NCBI RefSeq assembly: GCF_025137375.1
Contig: NZ_CP073720.1
Location: 8,146,501 to 8,210,500 of the forward strand
Source: Dactylosporangium fulvum
GTDB lineage: Bacteria > Actinomycetota > Actinomycetes > Mycobacteriales > Micromonosporaceae
Direction of reading: 5' to 3'
DNA length: 64,000 nt
Shown here: positions 45,740 through 54,042 of the stretch, one piece after another
How the letters are laid out: each line of letters begins with the position of its first letter
How positions within the stretch are numbered: position 1 is the first letter of the stretch
Translations under genes and position numbers: made by a program
Notes under the pieces: model-generated
Told to the model about the DNA's origin: nothing
What the model saw: only the letters and a program-made list of their open reading frames with translations
The model's database searches: none

Positions 45740-46357
45740 GTGCCGCGCGTTTCCGAAGCTCACCTCGCCGCCCGCCGTCAACAGATCATCGAGGCGGCGA
45801 CGCGCTGCTTCGTGCGCAACGGATTCCATCAGACCTCGATGCAGGACGTCATCAAGGAGGCCGGCCTCTCCGTCGGCGCGTTCTACCGATATTTCAGCAG
45901 CAAGGCCGAGCTGATCAAGGCACTCGCCGGCGAGAAGATCGGCACCATCCTCGGCACGGTCGACCAGTCGCTGCGCCAGGAGCCGATGCCGCCGCTGGAC
46001 GAGGTGCTCGACGAGGTGCTGCGCCAGGTCGACCAGAACCTCACCGACGACGGGCCGGTGCGCATCGCGGTCCAGGTGTGGGGCGAGGCGGTGCACGATC
46101 CCGAGTTCGGCGACCTGGTGGCGGGCATCTATTCGCAGGTGCGGGAGAGCGCGACCGCCCTGGCGGCGCGTGCCCAGGCCGACGGCCAGCTCCCCCGCGA
46201 CGCGGATCCGTCGGCGATCGGCGCGACGATCTTCGGGCTGCTCCAGGGGTACATCCTGCAGAAAGTGCTGCTCGGGCACCTCGATCGCGCCATGTATCTC
46301 GAGGGTGTCCGCGCCCTGCTGGGGGCCGGTGCACGGCAGACCGGCCCCCGTCACTGA
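45740..46357 (+). CDS. TetR/AcrR-family transcriptional regulator
   Basis: A 205-aa regulator with the TetR N-terminal helix-turn-helix (QIIEAATRCFVRNGFHQTSM, AGLSVGAFYRYFSSK) and a helical ligand domain. GTG 45740 directly follows the operator-promoter and gives the normal N-terminus (VPRVSEAHLAARR); an ATG upstream in frame at 45710 would place the operator inside the gene. Ends 1 bp before the convergent peptidase gene. Targets unknown. Confidence 0.87.
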   Translation: MPRVSEAHLAARRQQIIEAATRCFVRNGFHQTSMQDVIKEAGLSVGAFYRYFSSKAELIKALAGEKIGTILGTVDQSLRQEPMPPLDEVLDEVLRQVDQNLTDDGPVRIAVQVWGEAVHDPEFGDLVAGIYSQVRESATALAARAQADGQLPRDADPSAIGATIFGLLQGYILQKVLLGHLDRAMYLEGVRALLGAGARQTGPRH

Positions 46358-46358
46358 G

Positions 46359-47897
46359 TCAGGACCGGACGATGCTCACGTCGTCGACGCCGGCCTCGAC
46401 CAGGCTCGCCGTGCCGGAGTCGTTGGCCTCGACGAGGATCCGGACCGACTGCCCGGCGTAGGAGCTGATGTCGACGCTCGCCGACGCCCACGCGCCGGCC
46501 CGGTCGGACGCCGCGGCGGCCTGCGTGAACACGGTCGTCGTGGTGGCGCCGACGACGCGCACCCGCAGGAAGTCGGCGCTGGTCGCGTTGTTGAGGTGGG
46601 CGAGGTACCACGAGAACCGCAGCGTCAGCGTGCCCGCCGACGGCAGCGTGATCGCCGGGGAGCGGATGCTGGTGAGCCCGCCGTCGACGTCGTTGGCGCC
46701 CGCGCTCGACCCTGCGGCCGCGCCGGTCACCAGGTCGTACGAGCCGCTGACGGTGGTGCCGAGCTGCAGCGCGACACCGGAGGAGGTGGCCGCCGGGTCG
46801 CCGCGTTCGAACGTGCCGGACGTGGCGGTGTCGGTGCCGGAGGGATTCGCGGTCCAGCCGGTGGCTGTTTCGAAGGTGTCGCTCCAGACCGTGGTGCCCG
46901 GCGGGGTGGTGGTGCCCGTCGCCAGGGTCCAGACCGCGTACGCGATCGCGTCGGCGTTGCGGTCCAGCGCGGTGTCGTCGATGTTCGCGGTCGTGTCGCA
47001 GGAGCTGTGGTAGCAGCGGTCGAACGCCGTGCCGGACGCGCCGCCCCACTTGCTCGCCTGCGCCGCGGTCTTGCGGCCCTCGGCGCCCGTGAACGTGCCG
47101 CCCGCCGGGATGCCGGCGTTGATGAACGGCCCGTAGTCGGAGCGGCCGTCGAAGTCGGTACCTTCCGTCGGCACGCCGATCGACACGAAGTAGTCCTGCA
47201 GCACCCGCTCCAGCGCCGCGGAGCCGGCGGGGCCGGGGCCCGAGCCGACGCCGTCGGAGTTGTCGCCGTCGTAGATGAAGTAGCCGGGGTTCGGCGAGCC
47301 CACCATGTCGAAGTTCAGGTATGCCTTGATCTTCGACCGCTCGGTCGCGCCGAGGTTGTTGACGTAGTACGCCGAGCCGCGCAGGCCGAGCTCCTCCGCG
47401 CCCCACCAGCCGAACCGCAGGTGTTTGGTGGTCGTCAGCTGCTGCCGGGCGACCTCGAGCGCGACCTCCAGGATGGCCGACGAGCCGGAGCCGTTGTCGT
47501 TGATGCCGGGTCCCGCGGTGACGCTGTCGAGGTGCGAGCCGAGCATGAGCACGTCGTTCGGGTCCCCACCGGGCCAGTCCGCGATGAGGTTGTACCCCGT
47601 GGCGCCGTTGTACGTGAAGGACTGCACGACGGTCGTGTAGCCGGCCGCGTCGAGCTGCCCCTTCACGTAGTTCACGGAGGCCAGGTAGCCGGGGCGGCCG
47701 TGCGCGCGGTTGCCGCCGTTGGCGGTGGCGATGCTCTGGAGCTGGCTGAGGTGCGCCTTGACGTTGGTGACGGAGATGTTCGGCGCGGCCGCGAGCAGGA
47801 TCTTGCCGGGCGCGCCGCTGGCCGGGCTCGCCGCGGCGGCGAGCGGGACGGCGGCGACGAGCGCCGCGGCGGCCGTGAGCAGGCGGGACGTCTTCAC
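46359..47897 (-). CDS. Secreted M28-family aminopeptidase with C-terminal beta-sandwich
   Basis: A 512-aa exported metallopeptidase like Streptomyces aminopeptidase S. Signal peptide ~1-28; the M28 domain has the five zinc ligands and the catalytic Glu in order: GSHLDSV, GINDNGSGS, WGAEELGLRGS, NFDMVGSP and CYHSSCDT. Residues ~345-512 form a jelly-roll domain (P/Homo B or carbohydrate-binding type). It should release N-terminal residues from extracellular peptides. GTG 47897 is chosen because GGGAG lies 8 nt upstream and it begins a clean signal peptide. Confidence 0.9.
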   Translation of the reverse strand: MKTSRLLTAAAALVAAVPLAAAASPASGAPGKILLAAAPNISVTNVKAHLSQLQSIATANGGNRAHGRPGYLASVNYVKGQLDAAGYTTVVQSFTYNGATGYNLIADWPGGDPNDVLMLGSHLDSVTAGPGINDNGSGSSAILEVALEVARQQLTTTKHLRFGWWGAEELGLRGSAYYVNNLGATERSKIKAYLNFDMVGSPNPGYFIYDGDNSDGVGSGPGPAGSAALERVLQDYFVSIGVPTEGTDFDGRSDYGPFINAGIPAGGTFTGAEGRKTAAQASKWGGASGTAFDRCYHSSCDTTANIDDTALDRNADAIAYAVWTLATGTTTPPGTTVWSDTFETATGWTANPSGTDTATSGTFERGDPAATSSGVALQLGTTVSGSYDLVTGAAAGSSAGANDVDGGLTSIRSPAITLPSAGTLTLRFSWYLAHLNNATSADFLRVRVVGATTTTVFTQAAAASDRAGAWASASVDISSYAGQSVRILVEANDSGTASLVEAGVDDVSIVRS

Positions 47898-47970
47898 GTG
47901 GGCGTCTCCCTTGGATTGAGGGTCACAGCCCGTCGCGGTGGGATCAACCGTCCGTCGGCGGGCTGCCCGG

Positions 47971-48000
47971 AGTATCTCGACATACATCGACAAACGTCAA
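47971..48000 (-). promoter_or_regulatory. Promoter of the M28 peptidase gene
   Basis: TTGACG (48000-47995), 18-nt spacer, GATACT (47976-47971) on the minus strand, a good primary sigma-type promoter ~75 nt before the start. The spacer holds two TGTCG/TGTCGA-like direct repeats 8 nt apart that may bind a regulator. Confidence 0.5.
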
Positions 48001-48028
48001 CCTACCGATTGGCTCATACCATGAGCGC

Positions 48029-48283
48029 GTGCAGAAGGCTCTCGGCTGGGTCGGCTTCGCCGCGCACCTGGCAACCGTCGTGTGGTACGCCGCGTCCGGG
48101 CTGCTCGCCCCGGGCTGGGCGGTTGTCCTGCTACTGGTGATCTGGGTGGGGATGACCGTGTTCGCCCTGCGACTCGTGCGCGGCGAACGGCCACTGTGGA
48201 CGCTCGCGGTCCCGGTCCTCGACGCGGCGATCTGGTTCGGCGTGCTCTCGTTCGGCGAGGCCGCGCTCGGCTGGACGGGCTGA
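48029..48283 (+). CDS. Small membrane protein (84 aa, about three helices)
   Basis: An 84-aa hydrophobic protein with likely helices at ~4-24, 30-50 and 58-78 joined by an Arg-rich loop (RLVRGERPL). GTG 48029 is the only start that keeps the first helix; TACCAT lies 6 nt upstream, suggesting a leaderless message. Not recognised. Confidence 0.6.
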   Translation: MQKALGWVGFAAHLATVVWYAASGLLAPGWAVVLLLVIWVGMTVFALRLVRGERPLWTLAVPVLDAAIWFGVLSFGEAALGWTG

Positions 48284-48412
48284 TGAACCACCGGTGACGT
48301 GTGCACCACGCGGGTGGGAACGCGGGTCGTGGCTGGTCGCGCCCGCATCGACCGCCCGTTATGGTGCGTGGCGGCGCCCACGAGGCGCCCCGACCATCAC
48401 GGAAGGCACATC

Positions 48413-50200
48413 ATGACCAACCCCTCCGGCACCACCCGGCGGCAGGTCCTCACCGTCGCGGCGGCAGCCGCCGCGGCACCGCTCGTGGCCCCGGCCGCGG
48501 CGTCGGCCGCCGAGGCGCACCGCCCCGGGACGCCGAAGACGTGGGACCTGACGCTGCTCGGCACGTCCGACACCCACGGCAACGTCTACAACTGGGACTA
48601 CTACAAGGACGCCGAGTACGACGACAGCGCCCACAACGACGTCGGCCTCGCCAAGGTCGCGACGCTGGTCAACCGGATCCGCGCGGAACGGCGTGGCAGG
48701 GCGACGCTGGTCCTCGACGCGGGCGACACGATCCAGGGCACGCCGCTGGCGACGTACTACGCCAAGCAGGAGCCGATCACCAGCACGGGCGAGAAGCACC
48801 CGATGGCGCGGGCGATGAACGTCATCGAGTACGACGCGGTGACGCTCGGCAACCACGAGTTCAACTACGGGCTGCCGCTGCTCGACCTCTGGATCCGCCA
48901 GCTGGGCTTCCCGGCCCTCGCGGCCAACGCCGTCAACGTCAGGACCGGGCGGCCGGCCTTCGCGCCGTACGTCATCAAGAAGGTCGACCTCGGCAAGGGC
49001 GCCCCGACGCTCCGGGTCGGCATCCTCGGCCTCACCAATCCCGGCGTGGCCATCTGGGACAAGGCCAACGTCGAGGGCAAGCTGCGCTTCGACGACATGG
49101 TCGAGACCGCGGCGAAGTACGTGCCGGAGATGCGCCGCCGGGGCGCCGACCTCGTGCTGATCTCCGCGCACGGCGGCGACAACGGCACGTCCAGCTACGG
49201 CCCGGAACTGCCGAACGAGAATCCGTCGGCGCTCATCGCCGAGAAGGTTTCCGGCATCGACGCGATCCTCTTCGGGCACGCGCACAACGAGGTGCCGCAG
49301 CGTTTCGTCACCAACACCGCGACCGGCGCGCAGGTGCTGCTGTCCGAGCCGTCGAGGTGGGGCCAGCGGCTGACCCGCATGGACTTCACGCTGTCCCGCG
49401 ACCGCGGCCGCTGGACGATCACGGCGAAGCAGGCCACCACGCTGAACACCAACACGGTCGAGGCCGACCCGAAGGTGCTGGCGGCGGTCCGGGCCCAGCA
49501 CAACAAGACGGTGGCGTACGTCAACCAGGTCGTCGCCACGTCGACGGAGACGCTGTCGGCGGCCGAGTCGCGGTACAAGGACACGCCGATCCTGGACTAC
49601 ATCAACAAGGTCCAGACCGACACCGTGGCCGCGGCCGTCGGCACGGCGCTGCCGGTCCTCTCGATCGCCGCGCCGTTCTCCCGCACCGCCGTGTTCCCGG
49701 CCGGCGAGGTCAAGATCAAGGACGTCGCCGGGCTGTACATCTACGACAACACCCTGGAAGCGGTGGTGCTCACCGGCGCCGAGGTGCGCGCGTACCTGGA
49801 GTACTCGGCGAAGTACTTCGTGACGCTCGCCCCGGGCGCCCCGGTCGACCCGGCGAAAATCAGCGACTCGTCGGTGCCGGACTACAACTACGACACCATC
49901 TCGGGCGTCGAGTACGACATCGACATCAGCCGCCCGGTCGGCCAGCGCATCACGCGCCTGGTCCACCCCGGCACCGGCACCCCGGTGTCCGACACCGAGC
50001 AGTTCGTGGTCGCGGTGAACAACTACCGCCGCTCGGGCGGTGGCAACTTCCCCGGCATCGTGAAGCCCCAGGTCTACAACGCCCAGCAGGAGATCCGGCA
50101 GCTCCTGATCGAGTGGGCCCAGGCCAAGGGCTCAATCAACCCGTCCGACTTCTACGTCCCGAACTGGAAGCTCGTCCGCGAGGCCGTCCCCGTCTTCTGA
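48413..50200 (+). CDS. Secreted 5'-nucleotidase/metallophosphatase (Tat substrate)
   Basis: A 595-aa exported enzyme. The N-terminus has a twin-arginine signal (TTRRQVLTVAAAAAAA) ending near residue 34. The calcineurin-like domain carries the metal sites in order: GTSDTHGN, DAGDTIQG, LGNHEFN, ISAHGGDN and GHAHNEV. The C-terminal 5'-nucleotidase domain (~365-590) with NNYRRSGGGNFPG binds the base. It should hydrolyse nucleotides or cyclic nucleotides outside the cell to recover phosphate and nucleosides. The stop is followed closely by a large inverted repeat. Confidence 0.92.
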   Translation: MTNPSGTTRRQVLTVAAAAAAAPLVAPAAASAAEAHRPGTPKTWDLTLLGTSDTHGNVYNWDYYKDAEYDDSAHNDVGLAKVATLVNRIRAERRGRATLVLDAGDTIQGTPLATYYAKQEPITSTGEKHPMARAMNVIEYDAVTLGNHEFNYGLPLLDLWIRQLGFPALAANAVNVRTGRPAFAPYVIKKVDLGKGAPTLRVGILGLTNPGVAIWDKANVEGKLRFDDMVETAAKYVPEMRRRGADLVLISAHGGDNGTSSYGPELPNENPSALIAEKVSGIDAILFGHAHNEVPQRFVTNTATGAQVLLSEPSRWGQRLTRMDFTLSRDRGRWTITAKQATTLNTNTVEADPKVLAAVRAQHNKTVAYVNQVVATSTETLSAAESRYKDTPILDYINKVQTDTVAAAVGTALPVLSIAAPFSRTAVFPAGEVKIKDVAGLYIYDNTLEAVVLTGAEVRAYLEYSAKYFVTLAPGAPVDPAKISDSSVPDYNYDTISGVEYDIDISRPVGQRITRLVHPGTGTPVSDTEQFVVAVNNYRRSGGGNFPGIVKPQVYNAQQEIRQLLIEWAQAKGSINPSDFYVPNWKLVREAVPVF

Positions 50201-50223
50201 CCGCCGCCCCCTCTCCCTCCCCA

Positions 50224-50298
50224 CGCGATCTTGGAGTTGTGGTCCCGGAAATGTCCGAAAAATGCTGACATAGCAAGGACCACAACTCCAAGATCGCG
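50224..50298. repeat. Perfect 22-bp inverted repeat with GATCTTGGAGTTGTGG core
   Basis: Arms at 50224-50245 and 50277-50298 are perfect complements around a 31-nt loop, 23 bp after the 5'-nucleotidase stop. The arm shares GATCTTGGAGTTGTGG with the cores of the two 229-bp elements but lacks their outer ends. It may also end transcription. Confidence 0.8.
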
Positions 50299-50388
50299 GC
50301 GTGCCTGGCCTGCCTGGCCTGCGTGGGCAGCGCGGCCAGCGCGGCGGCTGGCGGGCGGGGCGATCACCCGCGACATAGGGTGAACGTC

Positions 50389-51375
50389 ATGCAGGAGAGG
50401 GCATTGGGGCGCACGGGGGTCCCGGTCGGCGTCGTCGGGCTCGGAGCATGGCAACTGGGCGCCGACTGGGGCGAGGTCGACGAGGACGAGGCCCTGGCGA
50501 CGCTCATCGCCGCGCACGAGGCCGGCGTCACCTTCATCGACACCGCCGACGTCTACGGCGACGGCCGCAGCGAGCGGCTCATCGGACAGTTCCTCCGCGG
50601 GCTCCCCACCGGCCGCACGGTCACCGTCGCGACCAAGATGGGCCGTCGTGTGCCGCAGGAGGCGAGCCGGTACAACCTCGACAACTTCCGCGCCTGGAAC
50701 GACCGGTCGCGGGCGAACCTCGGCGTCGACACACTCGACCTGGTCCAGCTGCACTGCCCGCCGACCGAGGTCTACTCCACCGACGAGGTCTTCGACGCGC
50801 TCGACCTCATGGTGCAGGAGGGCCGCATGATGGCGTACGGCGTGAGCGTCGAGACCGCCGCGGAGGCCCTCACCGCGATCGCCCGGCCCAACGTCGCCAC
50901 CGTGCAGATCATCTTCAACATGCTGCGCCTCAAGCCGCTCGACGACGTGCTGCCCGCGGCCGAGAAGATGGGCGTCGGCATCATCGCGCGGGTGCCGCTG
51001 GCCAGTGGGCTGCTCTCCGGCCGGTACGACGAACACACCACCTTCGGCGCCGACGACCACCGCACGTACAACCGCCACGGCGAGGCCTTCGACCAGGGCG
51101 AGACCTTCTCCGGCGTCGACTTCGCCACCGGGCTCGACGCCGTGCGCCGCCTGGCCCCGCTCAAGCCGGAGCAGATGACGATGGCGCAGTTCGCCCTGCG
51201 CTGGATCATCGACCACCCGGCCGTTTCGGTGGTCATCCCGGGCGCCCGCAACGGCGAGCAGGCCCGCGGCAACGCGGCCGTCGGCGACCTCCCGCCGCTG
51301 CCGGCCGTCACCCACGACGCGGTCAAGGACGTCTACGACGAGCTCATCCGCGCGTCGGTGCACAGCCGATGGTGA
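50389..51375 (+). CDS. Aldo/keto reductase
   Basis: A 328-aa NADPH-type (beta/alpha)8-barrel oxidoreductase. The catalytic tetrad is visible: Asp and Tyr in FIDTADVYG, Lys in VATKMG, His in VQLHCPP; the coenzyme site at the end is VVIPGARN. Substrate unknown; AKR11/12-like. TAGGGT lies 7 nt before ATG 50389, so leaderless. The stop overlaps the start of the next gene (ATGGTGA). Confidence 0.92.
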   Translation: MQERALGRTGVPVGVVGLGAWQLGADWGEVDEDEALATLIAAHEAGVTFIDTADVYGDGRSERLIGQFLRGLPTGRTVTVATKMGRRVPQEASRYNLDNFRAWNDRSRANLGVDTLDLVQLHCPPTEVYSTDEVFDALDLMVQEGRMMAYGVSVETAAEALTAIARPNVATVQIIFNMLRLKPLDDVLPAAEKMGVGIIARVPLASGLLSGRYDEHTTFGADDHRTYNRHGEAFDQGETFSGVDFATGLDAVRRLAPLKPEQMTMAQFALRWIIDHPAVSVVIPGARNGEQARGNAAVGDLPPLPAVTHDAVKDVYDELIRASVHSRW

Positions 51376-52442
51376 GCGTCGGCGACACGATCGGCGTGGA
51401 GGAGGAGTTCCACGTCGTCAACGCCGAGACCGGCGAGCTCGAGGCCGCCGCGCGGCGGGTGCTGCGCGGCGCCGACGCCGAGCCGGAGCTGCACCGGTCG
51501 ATGGTCGAGACCGCGACCGCCGTCCAGACCGACCTGTCGGGGCTGCGGGCCGACATCATCGAGAAGCGCCGTTCCCTGACCGCGGCGTGCGACCGGCTGG
51601 GCCTGGCGCCCGTCGCGGCGGGGACCGTGCCGGACTCGGGCAGCGGACCGAGCCGCGTCTACCCGGACGAGCGCTACGAGCGGATGGCGCAGGAGTACCG
51701 GCAGCTCGTCGACGAGCAGCAGGTCGCCGCGTGCCAGGTCCAGGTCGGCGTGCCCGACAAGGACCAGGCGGTGCGCATCACGCGGCGTGTCCGGGAGTGG
51801 CTGCCGGTGCTGCTGGCGCTGAGCGTCAGCTCGCCGTACTTCGCCGGCCAGGACACCGGCTATGCCTCGTACCGCACGGTTGTCACCAGCCGCTGGCCGA
51901 CCGTCGGCCCGCCGCCCGACCTGGCGTCGGCCGCCGAATACGAGAAGGTCGTCGAAACACTGGTCGAGAGCGGCGTGATCAGCGACGCCGGCATGGTGTA
52001 CTTCGACGCCCGGCCGTCGGCCCGCTACCCCACCGTCGAGGTCCGGGTCGCCGACTCGTGCCCGCGGGTCGACGACGTGGTGCTGCTCGCCGCCCTGGCC
52101 CGCGCCCTGGTGACGACGGCGGCCGAGGAGGACGACGCCGGACGGCCGCTGCCCGAGGCACCGCAGGTGCTGTTGCGCGCGGCAACCTGGCGGGCGGCCC
52201 GCTCGGGCCTGAGCGGGCACCTCGTCGACCCGGCGACCCGCACCGCCGTGCCCGCCGGGGTGCGCATCGACGCGCTGCTCACCCACGTGCGGCCGGCGCT
52301 GGAGGCCCGCGGCGAGTGGGAGACGGCCATCGACCTGCTCGCCGGCCTGCGCGGCCGCGGCACGTCGGCGACCCGGCAGCGCCAGGCGCCGTCCCACCGG
52401 GAGGCCGTCCTGGCGCTCGTGGCGGAAACCCGGCAACCTTAG
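51369..52442 (+). CDS. GCS2-type carboxylate-amine ligase (YbdK-like)
   Basis: A 357-aa protein of the glutamate-cysteine ligase family 2: IGVEEEFHVVN at the N-terminus, QVQVGVPDKDQAVRI and YFDARPSARYPTVEVRVADSCP. YbdK has weak gamma-glutamylcysteine ligase activity; in actinobacteria the physiological substrate is mostly unknown (ergothioneine-type EgtA is another branch). ATG 51369 overlaps the aldo/keto reductase stop; GTG 51372 is equally possible. Confidence 0.87.
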   Translation: MVSVGDTIGVEEEFHVVNAETGELEAAARRVLRGADAEPELHRSMVETATAVQTDLSGLRADIIEKRRSLTAACDRLGLAPVAAGTVPDSGSGPSRVYPDERYERMAQEYRQLVDEQQVAACQVQVGVPDKDQAVRITRRVREWLPVLLALSVSSPYFAGQDTGYASYRTVVTSRWPTVGPPPDLASAAEYEKVVETLVESGVISDAGMVYFDARPSARYPTVEVRVADSCPRVDDVVLLAALARALVTTAAEEDDAGRPLPEAPQVLLRAATWRAARSGLSGHLVDPATRTAVPAGVRIDALLTHVRPALEARGEWETAIDLLAGLRGRGTSATRQRQAPSHREAVLALVAETRQP

Positions 52443-52445
52443 GCC

Positions 52446-53117
52446 ATGACGACCCCGCGGACGACCCCGCCCAAGGGCCTTCTGGTCGACTACGGCGGTG
52501 TGCTCACCACCGACGTGTTCGTGTCGTTCGACGCCTTCTGCGCGTGGGAGGGGCTGCCACCGGGCTCCGTGCGGGACCTCTTCCGCACCGACCCTGTCGC
52601 CCGGGAGCTACTCGCCGGTCTGGAGGACGGCACCCTCCCGGAGCCGGAGTTCGAGCGGCGCTTCGCCGAGCTGCTGCGCGTCGAGCCCGACGGGCTGATC
52701 GAGCGGCTGATGGGCGGGACCGCCGACGACGTGGTGATGCTCGACTTCGTGCGCGCCGCCCGGCGGCACGGCATCCGCACCGGCCTGATCTCCAACTCCT
52801 GGGGCGTCGACCGCTACGACCGGGTGCTGCTCGGCGAACTGTTCGACGGCGTGGTCATCTCCGGTGACGTCGGTATGCGCAAGCCGAGCCCGGAGATCTA
52901 CGCACTGGGCGCACAAGCGGTGGGCCTGGCCCCGGACGAGTGCGTCTACGTCGACGACCTGCGGGGCAACCTGAAGCCGGCCCGGGCGCTGGGCATGACC
53001 ACGCTCCACCATCAGGACACCGAGAGCACGATCGGCACACTGCGGACCCTGCTGGGCGTGGGGCCGCTCACCATAGGCTCAGTGCTTCAAGCCGGCACCG
53101 GAGCGCAGCGGAGGTGA
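52446..53117 (+). CDS. HAD-superfamily hydrolase-like protein
   Basis: A 223-aa HAD fold protein. Motif I is VDYGGVLT: the nucleophile Asp is present, but the second Asp (+2), the usual acid/base, is Gly. Motif II is LISNSWG, motif III MRKPSPEIY (Lys) and motif IV VDDLRGN. The DxGG form is seen in HAD proteins related to the epoxide-hydrolase N-terminal domain; activity may be slow or altered. It starts 3 bp after the ligase and is followed 4 bp later by the TAXI gene, so all four genes from 50389 form one operon. Confidence 0.85.
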   Translation: MTTPRTTPPKGLLVDYGGVLTTDVFVSFDAFCAWEGLPPGSVRDLFRTDPVARELLAGLEDGTLPEPEFERRFAELLRVEPDGLIERLMGGTADDVVMLDFVRAARRHGIRTGLISNSWGVDRYDRVLLGELFDGVVISGDVGMRKPSPEIYALGAQAVGLAPDECVYVDDLRGNLKPARALGMTTLHHQDTESTIGTLRTLLGVGPLTIGSVLQAGTGAQRR

Positions 53118-53121
53118 CGGT

Positions 53122-54042
53122 GTGAAACGGCGGACGCTGCTCGCCGGCGCGCTGTCGACGGCCCTGCTCAGCGCGTGTGAGTCGGACGGGGCCGAGGCCT
53201 CCGGGACGTTGCGGATCGCGACCGGCAGCTCCGGCGCGGTCTACTACAAGTACGGCACGGCGATCGCGAACCTCGCCAAGACGTATCTGCCGGAGGTCCA
53301 CGCCTCCGTCCTGCAGACCGCCGCGTCCGAGGAGAACGTCCACTTCGTCATCACCGGCCAGGCCGAGCTCGGCTTCACGCAGTCCGACGTCGCCGGCGCC
53401 GGCAACAAGTCCAGCCCGGGCCAGCTCGCCGCGCTCGCCCGCGTGTACGACGACTACATCCACGTCGTCGTGGCCGCCGGCGGTCCGGTGAAGTCCGTCG
53501 CCGACTTGCGCGACCGCCCGGTGTCCGTCGGCGCGCCCGGATCCGGCACCGCGGTCACCGCCGACCGGATCCTCGGCGTCGCCGGCGTGCCGGTGGACCG
53601 GCGGCAGCTGGGCCTGGACGACTCGGCGGCGGCGCTGAAGCGGGGCCACGTCGACGCGTTCTTCTTCTCCGGCGGCCTGCCGGTGAGCTCGATCGGCAAC
53701 CTCGCCCAGGAGTTCCCGATCCGGCTGCTGGACCTGCAGCAGACGGTGCTGGAGATGCGCGCTCTCTATGGCCAGTACTACGCGGAGCGGGTGGTGCCGG
53801 CATCGACGTACCCGGGGATCAGCGCCACGGTCGCCATCGGCATCGCCAACTACCTCGTCGTGCGGGTGTCGATGCCCGAGCCGCTCGCGTTCGGCCTGAC
53901 GCAGCTGCTGTTCGAGGGGCGTGACGAGCTGGCGAAGGCGCACCAGGCGGCGGCCCGGCTCAACGTCCGCTCCGCGATCAGCACCCCGCCGCTGGTGCTG
54001 CACCCGGGCGCCGTGCGCTACTACCGCGACCAGAAGGCCTAG
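53122..54042 (+). CDS. TAXI-family (TRAP-type) solute-binding lipoprotein
   Basis: A 306-aa periplasmic-binding protein: signal peptide and lipobox LLSAC (Cys19), then RIATGSSGAVYYKYGTAIANL, ENVHFVITGQAELGFTQSDV and VGAPGSGTAVTADRILG, typical of TAXI proteins. No TRAP membrane subunits are near. The convergent gene (4-bp overlap) is a sensor kinase, so it probably presents a ligand to that kinase. Start GTG 53122. Confidence 0.88.
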   Translation: MKRRTLLAGALSTALLSACESDGAEASGTLRIATGSSGAVYYKYGTAIANLAKTYLPEVHASVLQTAASEENVHFVITGQAELGFTQSDVAGAGNKSSPGQLAALARVYDDYIHVVVAAGGPVKSVADLRDRPVSVGAPGSGTAVTADRILGVAGVPVDRRQLGLDDSAAALKRGHVDAFFFSGGLPVSSIGNLAQEFPIRLLDLQQTVLEMRALYGQYYAERVVPASTYPGISATVAIGIANYLVVRVSMPEPLAFGLTQLLFEGRDELAKAHQAAARLNVRSAISTPPLVLHPGAVRYYRDQKA

